Part shown: positions 20,282 to 29,464 of the stretch, in pieces
Layout: each line of letters opens with the position of its first letter
Numbering within the stretch: the first letter of the stretch is position 1
DNA from: Actinomycetospora chibensis
GTDB taxonomy: Bacteria; Actinomycetota; Actinomycetes; Mycobacteriales; Pseudonocardiaceae
Reading direction: 5' to 3'
Assembly: GCF_028737215.1 (NCBI RefSeq)
Contig: NZ_JAQZAM010000037.1
Location: 1-33,082 of the forward strand
DNA: 33,082 bases
Position numbers and translations under genes: made by a program
The notes under the pieces: generated by a model
The model's database searches: none
What the model was told of the DNA's origin: nothing
The model's input: the letters and a program-made list of their open reading frames with translations, nothing else

Positions 20282-23200
20282 GTGGGTCGCAGTCGCACGA
20301 GCAACGGCATCAACACTGGACAACACCAGCGCGTCGCCGCGGACGGCGACGCCGGGATGGACGGCCCGGCCACCGACGCGGTGCTGCGGATGGGTCGGTT
20401 CTTCCGGTCGGGTGAGGTGTCGTCGGACGCCCGCGCGCTGTACCAGATCGGGGGCCGCGAGGCGGACACCTTCTATCGGGACCGCTGGGCGCACGACAAG
20501 GTAGTGCGCTCGACCCACGGCGTGAACTGCACAGGGTCGTGCTCCTGGAAGGTGTACGTCAAGGACGGGATCATCACCTGGGAGTCCCAGCAGACCGACT
20601 ACCCCTCGGTCGGGCCGGACCGCCCACAGTACGAGCCGCGCGGCTGCCCACGCGGGGCGGCGTTCTCCTGGTACACCTACTCGCCCACCCGAGTCCGCTA
20701 CCCCTACGTGCGTGGGGTGCTGCTGGAGATGTACCGGGAGGCGCGCCATCGGCTCGGCGACCCGGTGGACGCCTGGGCGGAGATCACGGGCGACCCCGAG
20801 CGGCGCCGGCGCTACACGTCGGCCCGCGGCAAGGGCGGACTCGTGCGGGCCGGCTGGGACGAGGCGGTCGAGTTGGTGGCCGCCGCCCACGTGCACACCA
20901 TCAAGGCCTACGGGCCGGACCGGATCGCCGGCTTCTCGCCGATCCCGGCGATGAGCATGGTCAGCCACGCCGTCGGCGCGCGGTTCTTCTCGCTGCTCGG
21001 TGCCCCCATGCTCTCGTTCTACGACTGGTACGCCGATCTCCCGGTGGCTTCCCCGCAGGTCTTCGGCGACCAGACCGACGTGCCCGAGTCCGCGGACTGG
21101 TGGGACGCCGCGTACCTGATCATGTGGGGTTCGAACCTCCCGGTCACCCGCACCCCGGACGCCCACTACATGACGGAGGCGCGCTACCGCGGCCAGAAGG
21201 TGATCGCGGTTTCCCCCGACTACGCCGACAACGTCAAGTTCGCCGACGAGTGGCTCCCCGCCCAGCCCGGCACCGACGGGGCGCTGGCGATGGCCATGGG
21301 CCACGTCGTGCTCCAGGAGTTCTTCGTCGACCGGACCACGCCCCGGTTCACCGACTACGCCCAGCGATTCACCGACCTGCCGTTCCTGGTCACCCTGCGC
21401 GAGCACGCCGGGAACGAGAGTGCGCGGACATTTGTCCCGGACCGCTTCCTCACCGCGGATGCGCTCGGCGAGGGGCACGAGGCCGGCGTCGAGGGGGCGG
21501 CGTTCAAGACCGTGCTGCTCGACGCCGCCACCGGAGCCCCGGCGGTGCCCAACGGCTCGTTGGGATTCCGGTTTACCGACTCCGGCGCCGGCCGGTGGAA
21601 CCTCGAGCTCGGCGACGTCGATCCGCTGCTCACGCTGTACGACGGCGGGGTCGGCGAGACCGCCGAGCTGCTGCTGCCGCGCTTCGACCCGCAGCCCGGC
21701 ACCGGTGGGGCCGCCGGGGTGCTGCGGCGCGGGGTGCCGGTGCGCCGGCTCGCCGGGCGGCTGGTGACCACGGTGTTCGACCTGCTGTGCGCGCAGTACG
21801 GCGTGGAACGGGCAGGGCTGCCCGGGGCGTGGCCGACCGGCTACGACGACGCGACCCAGCCCTACACCCCGGCGTGGCAGGAGGAGATCACCTCGGTGCC
21901 CGCCTCGGCCGCTGCCCGCATCGCCCGCGAGTTCGCCGCCAGCGCCGAGGCCTCCGGCGGCCGATCGATGATCGTGATGGGCGCAGGAACGAACCACTGG
22001 TTCCACTCCGACACCGTCTACCGCGCGTTCCTGACCCTGACCACGCTGACCGGCTGCCAGGGCGTCAACGGCGGGGGCTGGGCGCACTACGTGGGACAGG
22101 AGAAGGTCCGCCCGGTCACCGGGCACGCCCAGCTGGCCAACGCGCTGGACTGGTCGCGGCCGGTCCGGCAGATGATCGGCACCGGGTTCTTCTACCTGCA
22201 CACCGACCAGTGGCGCTACGACGGCTTCGGTGCCGACGTCCTGTCCTCCCCGCTGGGCTCCGGGCGGTTCGCCGGCAAGGCCACCGCCGACGTGCTGGCC
22301 CAGTCCTCGCGGATGGGGTGGATGCCCTCGCACCCGACCTTCGACCGCAACCCGCTGGACCTGGCCGACGAGGCCGAGGCGAGCGGCGACGCCGCGGCGC
22401 ACGTGGTCGCCGAGCTGCAGGCCGGGCGCCTGGGGTTTGCCGGGGAGGACCCGGACGCACCGGCGAACTGGCCACGGGTGATGACGGTCTGGCGGTCCAA
22501 CTTGCTGGGCTCGTCGGCCAAGGGCAGCGAGTACTTCCTCAAGCACCTGCTCGGCGCCGACGAGGCGGTGCGCGCCGAGCAGACCCCGCCCGCGCACCGG
22601 CCGGCCGAGGTGCGCTGGCGCGAGGAGGCCGACGGCGGCGCGCCCCGGGGCAAGCTCGACCTGCTGCTGAGCCTGGACTTCCGGATGACCAGCACCACCG
22701 TGTTCTCCGACGTGGTGTTGCCCGCGGCGACCTGGTATGAGAAGCACGACCTGTCCTCGACCGACATGCACCCGTTCGTGCACGCGTTCAGCCCCGCGAT
22801 CTCCCCACCCTGGCAGACCCGCACGGACTTCGACGCCTTCCACGCCATCGCCGGCGCCTTCAGCCGGCTGGCCACGCGGCACCTCGGGGTCCGTCGCGAC
22901 CTGGTCGCGTCGCCGCTGCTGCACGACACCCCGGACGAGACCGCCACCCCCGGCGGCGTGGTCCGCGACTGGGCCGCCGGCGAGGTGGCACCGGTCCCCG
23001 GGGTGACCATGCCGAAGCTGACCGTCGTCGAGCGCGACTACCCCCATGTTGGGGCGAAGCTGGCCTCACTGGGACCGCTGCTGGAGCGCCTCGGGGCGAC
23101 CACCAAGGGCGTCACGTTCGACGTGTCCCGCTCGGTGGAGTACCTCAAGGCCAGGAACGGGGTCGTCCGCGCCCCGGGCAGCCCGGCCGACGGGCGCCCG

Positions 23201-24073
23201 CTGCTGACCCGCGACACCCACGCCTGCGAGGCGATCCTGGCGCTGTCCGGCACCACCAACGGACACCTGGCGGTGCAGGGATTCCAGACGCTCGAGCGGC
23301 GGACGGGGACCCGGCTGGCGGACCTGGCCGCCGAGCACGAGGGCACCCAGGTCACCTTCGCCGACACCCAGGCCCGACCGGTGCCGGTGATCACCTCTCC
23401 GGAGTGGTCGGGCTCGGAGACCGGCGGGCGGCGCTACTCCCCGTTCACCCAGAACGTCGAGCGGGGCCGACCCTGGCACACCCTGACCGGGCGCCAGCAC
23501 TTCTTCCTCGACCACGACTGGATGACCGAGCTCGGCGAGCAGCTGCCGATTTACCGGCCGCCATTGAACATGACCCAGCTGTTCGACGAGCCCCGGATCG
23601 GCGAGCAGACCGAGCTCGGGATCACGGTGCGGTACCTGACCCCGCACAACAAGTGGTCCATCCACTCGGAGTACCAGGACAACCTGTTCATGCTCTCGCT
23701 CTCCCGCGGCGGGCCCACGGTGTGGATGAGCGCGGGGGACGCAGCGCGGGTGGGGATCGGCGACAACGACTGGATCGAAGCGGTCAACCGCAACGGGGTG
23801 GTGGTGGCGCGCGCGGTCGTGTCGCACCGGATGCCCGAGGGCACCGTCTACATGTACCACGCCCAGGACAGGCTGATCGACGTCCCGCTCGCCGAGACGA
23901 CCGGGCGCCGCGGCGGCATCCACAACTCGCTGACCCGGCTGCTGATCAAGCCCACGCATCTGATCGGCGGCTACGCCCAGCTCTCGTTCGCGTTCAACTA
24001 CCTCGGACCCACCGGCAACCAGCGCGACGAGGTCACGGTGATCCGCCGCCGCGGCCAGGACGTGGAGTACTGA
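20282..24073 (+). CDS. narG: Respiratory nitrate reductase alpha subunit
   Basis: A 1263-residue molybdopterin enzyme, the catalytic subunit that reduces nitrate to nitrite on the cytoplasmic side of the membrane. The FS0 [4Fe-4S] ligands are H79, C83, C87 and C122 (HGVNCTGSC, RGCPRGAAF). The Mo-ligand region SFYDWYADLPVASPQVF is near residues 245-261, followed by GDQTDVPESADWW. The molybdopterin-binding C-terminal domain ends with YLGPTGNQRDEVTVIRRR. No Tat signal is present, as expected for NarG. GTG at 20282 is chosen because AGGAGG lies five to six bases upstream; GTG at 20267 is in frame but has no site. The length fits the family. It starts a coupled narGHJI-narK operon. Confidence 0.97.
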   Translation: MGRSRTSNGINTGQHQRVAADGDAGMDGPATDAVLRMGRFFRSGEVSSDARALYQIGGREADTFYRDRWAHDKVVRSTHGVNCTGSCSWKVYVKDGIITWESQQTDYPSVGPDRPQYEPRGCPRGAAFSWYTYSPTRVRYPYVRGVLLEMYREARHRLGDPVDAWAEITGDPERRRRYTSARGKGGLVRAGWDEAVELVAAAHVHTIKAYGPDRIAGFSPIPAMSMVSHAVGARFFSLLGAPMLSFYDWYADLPVASPQVFGDQTDVPESADWWDAAYLIMWGSNLPVTRTPDAHYMTEARYRGQKVIAVSPDYADNVKFADEWLPAQPGTDGALAMAMGHVVLQEFFVDRTTPRFTDYAQRFTDLPFLVTLREHAGNESARTFVPDRFLTADALGEGHEAGVEGAAFKTVLLDAATGAPAVPNGSLGFRFTDSGAGRWNLELGDVDPLLTLYDGGVGETAELLLPRFDPQPGTGGAAGVLRRGVPVRRLAGRLVTTVFDLLCAQYGVERAGLPGAWPTGYDDATQPYTPAWQEEITSVPASAAARIAREFAASAEASGGRSMIVMGAGTNHWFHSDTVYRAFLTLTTLTGCQGVNGGGWAHYVGQEKVRPVTGHAQLANALDWSRPVRQMIGTGFFYLHTDQWRYDGFGADVLSSPLGSGRFAGKATADVLAQSSRMGWMPSHPTFDRNPLDLADEAEASGDAAAHVVAELQAGRLGFAGEDPDAPANWPRVMTVWRSNLLGSSAKGSEYFLKHLLGADEAVRAEQTPPAHRPAEVRWREEADGGAPRGKLDLLLSLDFRMTSTTVFSDVVLPAATWYEKHDLSSTDMHPFVHAFSPAISPPWQTRTDFDAFHAIAGAFSRLATRHLGVRRDLVASPLLHDTPDETATPGGVVRDWAAGEVAPVPGVTMPKLTVVERDYPHVGAKLASLGPLLERLGATTKGVTFDVSRSVEYLKARNGVVRAPGSPADGRPLLTRDTHACEAILALSGTTNGHLAVQGFQTLERRTGTRLADLAAEHEGTQVTFADTQARPVPVITSPEWSGSETGGRRYSPFTQNVERGRPWHTLTGRQHFFLDHDWMTELGEQLPIYRPPLNMTQLFDEPRIGEQTELGITVRYLTPHNKWSIHSEYQDNLFMLSLSRGGPTVWMSAGDAARVGIGDNDWIEAVNRNGVVVARAVVSHRMPEGTVYMYHAQDRLIDVPLAETTGRRGGIHNSLTRLLIKPTHLIGGYAQLSFAFNYLGPTGNQRDEVTVIRRRGQDVEY

Positions 24074-24074
24074 G

Positions 24075-25823
24075 ATGCGCGTGATGGCCCAGATGGGCAT
24101 GGTCATGAACCTGGACAAGTGCATCGGCTGCCACACGTGCTCGGTGACCTGCAAGCAGGCGTGGACCAACCGCAGCGGCGTCGAGTACGTCTGGTTCAAC
24201 AACGTCGAGACCCGACCCGGGCAGGGGTACCCGCGCACCTACCAGGACCAGGAGCGCTGGCTCGGCGGGTGGACGCTCAACCGGCGGGGACGGCTCAGCC
24301 TCAAGGCCGGGGGCCGGCTCAAGAAGCTGTTCTCGATCTTCGCGAATCCCAAGCTGCCCGCGATCGAGGACTACTACGAGCCCTGGACCTACGACTACGA
24401 CAACCTCGTCCAGGCCCCGCTCGGTGACCATGTCCCGGTCGCCCGGCCGAAGTCGCTGATCTCCGGCGAGGACATGCAGGTGCGCTGGAGCGCCAACTGG
24501 GACGACGACCTCGGTGGCGGGCCCGACCTCACACGCTCGGACCCGACGCTGAAGGCGATGACTGAGAAGGCGAACACGCAGGTCCGTCTCGAGTTCGAGA
24601 AGACCTTCATGTTCTACCTGCCGCGGATCTGCGAGCACTGCCTCAACCCCTCGTGCGTCGCGTCGTGCCCGTCCGGCGCGATGTACAAGCGCGCCGAGGA
24701 CGGGATCGTGCTGGTCGACCAGGACCGCTGCCGCGGCTGGCGGATGTGCGTGACCGGCTGCCCGTACAAGAAGGTCTACTTCAACCACCGCACCGGCAAG
24801 GCCGAGAAGTGCACGTTCTGCTTCCCGCGGGTCGAGGTCGGGCTGCCGACGGTCTGCTCGGAGACGTGTGTCGGTCGACTGCGCTACATCGGGGTGATGC
24901 TCTACGACGCCGACCGCGTCGCCGAGGCCGCCTCCACCACCGACGAGCACGACCTCTACGAGGCCCAGCGCCGCGTCTTCCTTGACCCGAACGACCCGGT
25001 GGTGGCGCGCGAGGCCGAGCGGGCGGGCATCCCCCGGGACTGGATCGAGGCCGCGCAGCGCTCCCCCCTCTGGGCGCTGATCAACACCTACCGCGTGGCG
25101 CTGCCGTTGCACCCGGAGTACCGCACCATGCCGATGGTCTGGTACATCCCACCGTTGTCGCCGGTCGTCGACGTGGTCCGCGACGCCGGGGTCGACGGCG
25201 AGGACGCCGGCAACCTCTTCGGCGCGATCGACGCGCTGCGCATCCCGATCGGCTACCTCGCCGAGCTGTTCACCGCCGGCGACCCGGCGCCGGTCACCAC
25301 CGTGCTCCGGCGCCTCGCGGCGATGCGCTCCTACATGCGCGAGGTCAACCTCGGGCGACCCACCGACGAGTCGATCGCTGCCACGGTGGGCATGACCGGC
25401 GACGAGGTGCAGGACATGTTCCGGCTGCTGGCCCTCGCCCCCTACGACGAGCGCTACGTGATCCCCACCGCGCACACCGAGCTGGGCGACCCGACGGCGC
25501 TGGCCCACAAGCTGGAGGAGACCGCCACCGAGTGCTCCCTGGACTACGAGGGCGGGCCCGGGATGGTCGGCGGCGGTCCGTTCGGGGAGGGATCCGGCGG
25601 CGCCGCCCCCATCGCGGTGGAGAACTTCCACATGCTCAAGGACCGCCAGACCGCCGACACCGTGGCCGACCCGAGCGACCGCGTCCAGCGAGTGAACCTG
25701 CTCAACTGGGACGGCAAGGGCCGCCCCGAAGGACTGTTCCCCGCCCCGCCCGCCGAGCGCCCAACCGCGCCGCAGCTGATGGAGGGCACCGACCCCGACG
25801 GTGAAGTGGAGCCCCGACCGTGA
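24075..25823 (+). CDS. narH: Respiratory nitrate reductase beta subunit
   Basis: A 582-residue Fe-S electron-transfer subunit linking NarI hemes to NarG. Four cysteine groups are visible: C16/C19/C22/C26, C186/C189/C194/C198, C219/W222/C225/C229 and C246/C249/C261/C265. The Trp in CRGWRMC is the normal NarH feature that gives a [3Fe-4S] cluster. The others should bind [4Fe-4S] clusters. ATG at 24075 comes one base after the narG stop. The C-terminal tail after residue 490 is longer and Pro/Gly-rich, as in other actinobacteria. The stop overlaps narJ as GTGA. Confidence 0.97.
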   Translation: MRVMAQMGMVMNLDKCIGCHTCSVTCKQAWTNRSGVEYVWFNNVETRPGQGYPRTYQDQERWLGGWTLNRRGRLSLKAGGRLKKLFSIFANPKLPAIEDYYEPWTYDYDNLVQAPLGDHVPVARPKSLISGEDMQVRWSANWDDDLGGGPDLTRSDPTLKAMTEKANTQVRLEFEKTFMFYLPRICEHCLNPSCVASCPSGAMYKRAEDGIVLVDQDRCRGWRMCVTGCPYKKVYFNHRTGKAEKCTFCFPRVEVGLPTVCSETCVGRLRYIGVMLYDADRVAEAASTTDEHDLYEAQRRVFLDPNDPVVAREAERAGIPRDWIEAAQRSPLWALINTYRVALPLHPEYRTMPMVWYIPPLSPVVDVVRDAGVDGEDAGNLFGAIDALRIPIGYLAELFTAGDPAPVTTVLRRLAAMRSYMREVNLGRPTDESIAATVGMTGDEVQDMFRLLALAPYDERYVIPTAHTELGDPTALAHKLEETATECSLDYEGGPGMVGGGPFGEGSGGAAPIAVENFHMLKDRQTADTVADPSDRVQRVNLLNWDGKGRPEGLFPAPPAERPTAPQLMEGTDPDGEVEPRP

Positions 25824-26548
25824 CCCCGCCGCCGAACGCGACCGCAGCCACTCCCCTGGTGACGCTCTCCGACCGGCAGCGCGCCGTGGTCTACCAGGCG
25901 GCGTCGGTGCTGCTGGGCTACCCCGACGACGGGCTGCTCGAGGCGCTGCCGGTGCTGCGTCGCGCGGTCGAGGCGCTGCCCCCCGGCGTGAGCGAGCCGC
26001 TGCAGCGCGTGTGCGACCACCTCGCCGCGGGAGCGCCGACGGCCCTGGCCGCGGACTACGTCGCCACCTTCGACCTCAGGCGACGGTGCTGTCCGTACCT
26101 GACCTACTACGTGTACGGCGACACCCGCAAACGCGGAATGGCGCTGCTGGCGTTCAAGCACGCCTATCGCGGGGCCGGGCTCGAGCTCGCTGACTCCGAG
26201 CTGCCCGACCACCTCGCGGTGCTGCTCGAGTTCGCTGCGGCCGACGACCCGCCCGGCGCCCACCTCGCGGCCGCCGACGCGTTGCTACGCGAGCACCGCA
26301 CCGGCCTGGAGCTGCTGCGCCTGGCATTGGTCGACGCCGGGTCGGCCTACCACGACGCGGTCGACGCGGTGTGCCGCACGCTGCCGGCGCTACCGGCTCG
26401 CGACCGCGAGACCGTGCTCGCCCTGGCCCGCGAAGGCCCCCCGGCCGAGGACGTCGGTCTCGACCCCTACCGCGAGGCGTTCGCCCCGCCCGAGTACATG
26501 GGCGGCCGCCCGGCGGGCGCCCAGCACACCGGAGGTGCGGCGCGGTGA
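25820..26548 (+). CDS. narJ: Nitrate reductase molybdenum cofactor assembly chaperone
   Basis: A 242-residue NarJ/TorD-family chaperone that binds NarG and is needed for cofactor insertion; it is not part of the final enzyme. Recognisable parts are VVYQAASVLLGYPDDGLLEA, ADYVATFDLRRRCCPYLTYY, VYGDTRKRGMALLAFKHAYR and LPDHLAVLLEFAA. The C-terminus (LDPYREAFAPPEYMG) is also typical. GTG at 25820 overlaps the narH stop; the narJ stop overlaps narI as GTGA. Translation of all four subunits is therefore probably coupled. Confidence 0.94.
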   Translation: MTPPPNATAATPLVTLSDRQRAVVYQAASVLLGYPDDGLLEALPVLRRAVEALPPGVSEPLQRVCDHLAAGAPTALAADYVATFDLRRRCCPYLTYYVYGDTRKRGMALLAFKHAYRGAGLELADSELPDHLAVLLEFAAADDPPGAHLAAADALLREHRTGLELLRLALVDAGSAYHDAVDAVCRTLPALPARDRETVLALAREGPPAEDVGLDPYREAFAPPEYMGGRPAGAQHTGGAAR

Positions 26549-27285
26549 GCCCCTTGTCGACCGTCGACGTCCTGCTGTGGCTGGTATTCCCGTACGTCTG
26601 CCTCGTGATCCTCGTCGGCGGGCTGGTGTGGCGCTATCGCTACGACAAGTTCGGCTGGACCACCCGCTCCTCCCAGCTCTACGAACGCCGCCTCCTGCGC
26701 TGGGGCAGCCCCCTGTTCCACTTCGGCATCCTGGTCGTGCTGCTCGGGCACGTCATGGGCCTGCTCATCCCGGAGAGCTGGACCACCGCGCTCGGCATCT
26801 CCGACGACGCATACCACGTCGTTGCGGTGGCGCTCGGCACCGTGGCCGGGGTCTGCACGCTGGTCGGGATGGCGATCCTGATCTACCGGCGGCGCACCGT
26901 CGGACCCGTGTTCTCCGCCACCACCAAGATGGACAAGGTCATGTACCTCGTGCTGGGCACCGTCATCGTGCTGGGCCTGGCCAACACCGCCATCGCCAAC
27001 ATCCTCGGCAGCGATTACGACTACCGCACCGGGCTGTCGGTGTGGTTCCGAGGAATCTTCTACCTCCAGCCCGACCCGGCCCTGATGGCCGCGGCCCCGA
27101 TCGGGTTCCAGCTGCACGCCGTCGCGGCCTTCGCCCTGTTCGCGCTGTGGCCCTTCACCCGGCTCGTGCACGCCTTCACCGCGCCCGTGGGCTACCTGAC
27201 CCGCCCCTACATCGTCTACCGCAGCCGCGACGCCCACATGGGCAGCCGCGCCCCGCGTCGCGGATGGGAACGGACGGGATCGTGA
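26545..27285 (+). CDS. narI: Respiratory nitrate reductase gamma subunit (cytochrome b)
   Basis: A 246-residue integral membrane subunit that takes electrons from quinol. About five membrane segments are visible, starting VDVLLWLVFPYVCLVILVGG. The heme b ligands are H59 and H69 (LFHFGILVVLLGHVMG) and H191 and H209 (FQLHAVAAFALFALWPF, TRLVHAF). The 10- and 18-residue spacings equal those of E. coli NarI. GTG at 26545 overlaps the narJ stop; its own stop overlaps narK as GTGA. The C-terminal tail is basic and cytoplasmic. Confidence 0.96.
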   Translation: MSPLSTVDVLLWLVFPYVCLVILVGGLVWRYRYDKFGWTTRSSQLYERRLLRWGSPLFHFGILVVLLGHVMGLLIPESWTTALGISDDAYHVVAVALGTVAGVCTLVGMAILIYRRRTVGPVFSATTKMDKVMYLVLGTVIVLGLANTAIANILGSDYDYRTGLSVWFRGIFYLQPDPALMAAAPIGFQLHAVAAFALFALWPFTRLVHAFTAPVGYLTRPYIVYRSRDAHMGSRAPRRGWERTGS

Positions 27286-28502
27286 CCGAGCCCGCCAACG
27301 TCCGGACGGTCGGACCCCGGCCCGACGAATCGAGGGCGGCGGGGCGGTACCGCGCGCTGGTCCTGGCGACGCTGGGCATGGCGGTCAACTTCTGGGCCTG
27401 GTCGCTGCTCAACCCGCTCGGCCCCCAGTATCGGGAACTGCTCGGGCTCTCGCCGTTCGCCCTCTCGGTCGCGGTCGCCGTGCCGGTGCTCGTCGGATCG
27501 CTGGGCCGGATCCCCCTCGGCGCCGCCGCCGACCGTTTCGGCGGCCGGATCGTGTTCGCCGCGCTCAGCGCCGTCGCGGTCCTGCCGGTGCTGTTCCTGG
27601 CCGTGTTCGACAGCTACCCGGCCCTGCTCGTCGGCGGGCTGGTCCTCGGGCTCGCCGGTACGTCGTTCGCGGTCGGTGTCCCCTTCGTCAACGCCTGGTT
27701 CCCCCCGCACCAGCGCGGGTTCGCCCTCGGCGTGTACGGCATCGGCAACGCCGGCACCGCGTTGTCCAACTTCTTCACCCCCCGCATCTGGGCCGCGCAG
27801 GGCCCTGTCGCGCCGTTCCTGCTCGTCGCGCTCCTCCTGGCCTTGACCGCCGTCGCGTTCCTCGTGCTCGGCCGCAACGCCCCGACCTGGCGACCCGCCA
27901 CCGAGCCGTTCTGGCCCCGGTTCCGCCAGGCTGTGCGGCTGCGCCTGAGCATCGACCTCGCCGCCCTCTACGCGATCACCTTCGGCGGGTTCGTCGCCTT
28001 CGGGGTCTACCTGCCGACCTACCTGCGGGACGTCTACGAGCTCGCCGTCACCGACGCTGCCGCCCGTGCCGCGGGGTTCGTCGTGCTCGCCACCCTGACC
28101 CGGCCCCTCGGCGGGTGGCTGGCCGATCGCCGCCCACCGCACCAGCTCATCGTCGGCGCCCTCGCCGTGGTCGCCGTCGGAGCCGTGGTCGCGGCGTTCG
28201 GTCCCCACATGGTCGTGGCCACCGTGGCGTTCCTCGCCATCGCCGCCGCCCTCGGGCTCGGCAACGGCGCCATCTTCGCCCTCGTCGGCCAGCGAGTCCC
28301 CGCGTCCCAGGTCGGGTCCGTCACCGGAGTCGTCGGCGCCGCCGGAGGCCTCGGCGGCTTCCTGCCCCCGATCGTCATGGGCCTCGTCTACCAGGTCTCC
28401 GGGGACTACGCGATCGGCCTGATGTTGCTCTCCGACGTCGCCCTCGCCGGCCTCGTGTACGCCGTCTGGCGCTTCGGGACCCGTTCCGGACCTGCGGTGT
28501 GA
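27282..28502 (+). CDS. narK: Nitrate/nitrite MFS transporter
   Basis: A 406-residue major facilitator protein with about 12 membrane segments. Signatures of the nitrate/nitrite porter family are FWAWSLLNPLGPQYRELLGL near the first segment, GRIPLGAAADRFGGR and the glycine-rich GIGNAGTALSNFFTPRI and GVVGAAGGLGGFLPPIVMG. This single-domain type moves nitrate in by proton symport or exchanges it for nitrite; the direction cannot be decided from sequence. GTG at 27282 overlaps the narI stop. ATG at 27264 is in frame but lacks a site. It is the last gene of the nar operon. Confidence 0.93.
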   Translation: MTEPANVRTVGPRPDESRAAGRYRALVLATLGMAVNFWAWSLLNPLGPQYRELLGLSPFALSVAVAVPVLVGSLGRIPLGAAADRFGGRIVFAALSAVAVLPVLFLAVFDSYPALLVGGLVLGLAGTSFAVGVPFVNAWFPPHQRGFALGVYGIGNAGTALSNFFTPRIWAAQGPVAPFLLVALLLALTAVAFLVLGRNAPTWRPATEPFWPRFRQAVRLRLSIDLAALYAITFGGFVAFGVYLPTYLRDVYELAVTDAAARAAGFVVLATLTRPLGGWLADRRPPHQLIVGALAVVAVGAVVAAFGPHMVVATVAFLAIAAALGLGNGAIFALVGQRVPASQVGSVTGVVGAAGGLGGFLPPIVMGLVYQVSGDYAIGLMLLSDVALAGLVYAVWRFGTRSGPAV

Positions 28503-28874
28503 CCCCATCGCCCCCTACCGCGCCCAGGATCCGCCAGGAAGGAGCCGGAATGAGTTGTCGCGACAGGTGCGTTCTCGCAGCGATGCCGATGGCTTCGCAC
28601 CGCCGTCGCGCTCCCTCCCGAATAGGCGCCAGCCGTGGGGCTGCCCCATACGCCCGGTCGTGGATTCGTTCACACCGCCGGTCCCGCTTCCGGGGACGGC
28701 CCCCGAACCTGACTCCGTCGAGGTCCTGGGCGGTGCCCTCTGGCACGACGAGCACGGGGTGGCGACCCAGGCCGACCGCGGCGCGTGACACCGAGTGATG
28801 CCCCAGCAGCTGCACGTTCGGCCGACCTCACCGCCAGCACCGACCCTGCTGAGGGCGAGGAGGATGGGCACGCC
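28503..28874. other. Spacer after narK with USP-like debris
   Basis: About 370 bases. AAGGAGCCGGAATG at 28539-28552 looks like a start site, but the frame behind it (about 83 codons, Arg/Ser-rich) has no family match. A short USP-like fragment on the minus strand is listed separately. I see no clear terminator of the nar operon. Confidence 0.35.
28706..28815 (-). pseudogene. Possible universal stress protein C-terminal fragment
   Basis: On the minus strand LLGHHSVSRAAVGLGRHPVL, then VVPEG, resembles the last strand of a UspA domain, where LLGSVSRAVVxHAxxPVLVVP is usual. Only about 30 residues match and the GS of the nucleotide loop is gone. The identification is tentative but fits the many USP genes at the other end of the window. 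Confidence 0.3.
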
Positions 28875-29248
28875 CTAGGAGGCCCGTGGACAGAACTGTT
28901 CGAGCAGCTCTGTGGCGAGGGCAGCCGCCGCGGCGGTCGAGGCGGTCATGCCCGGCCGGGGCCGGTCGAGCACCTCGGCGGTCTCGTGGAGCCAGGCGAC
29001 GATCGGGTGTGCCACCGCCGGGGACATCGCGAGGATCCACCGCGCGCTGCGCTGCCGGGCCTCAGCGACGTGCTCGGTCCGTCCCGCGGCATCCCCGGCG
29101 CCGATCTCGCTCGGGTTGCGAGGAGTGCGCGGATCGACCAGCGCCCCGACGGAATACGGTGGTGGAACCGTTCGAGCTCGTCGGTCGCGCGGCGGAGCAG
29201 GTCCGCGGTCGCCGCGGCGCCGGGGACCTCGAACTCGTCGCTCTCCAT
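28875..29248 (-). pseudogene. Hypothetical protein, one frameshift
   Basis: No family is recognised. The start ATG at 29248 follows GGAGAAGGA. The first frame reads [40 protein letters not shown]. Near 29118 coding character moves to another frame: [40 protein letters not shown], then [13 protein letters not shown] and ATELLEQF, ending at TAG 28875. Third codon positions are almost all G or C in both halves, which supports one real gene of about 123 codons with a one-base deletion. It is divergent from ctaD, 216 bases away. Confidence 0.5.
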
Positions 29249-29464
29249 GCCGAATCCTTCTCCGGGAGGGTCGCTCGACGACATCGATGCCTCTGCGTAT
29301 CGGGGTGGCCTCACATTTGGCGGTACCACCGGTGTCCCCCGCACACTGCGGCGAGAACCCGGGCAGGAACTGCCCGAGCTGGTTGTCCGGCCACTGAGCG
29401 CGGCCTACCGTCGAGATGCTGGTGCTCCTGCGAGCCCCTCCCTCGGACGACCACGGAGGCCGCC

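Noticed and set aside
20216..23047. A 943-codon minus-strand open frame opposite narG
   Set aside because: It is a shadow frame produced by high GC3 in narG; it has no start site or domain, whereas the plus strand encodes a complete NarG with all ligands.
24732..24764. Trp in place of a Cys in the third cluster motif of NarH
   Set aside because: CRGWRMC with Trp is the normal NarH state and gives a [3Fe-4S] cluster, so it is not a mutation.
28550..28798. Plus-strand frame starting MSCRDRCVLAAM after narK with an AAGGAG site
   Set aside because: The rest is Arg/Ser-rich shadow-like sequence without a family, and USP-like residues appear on the opposite strand.
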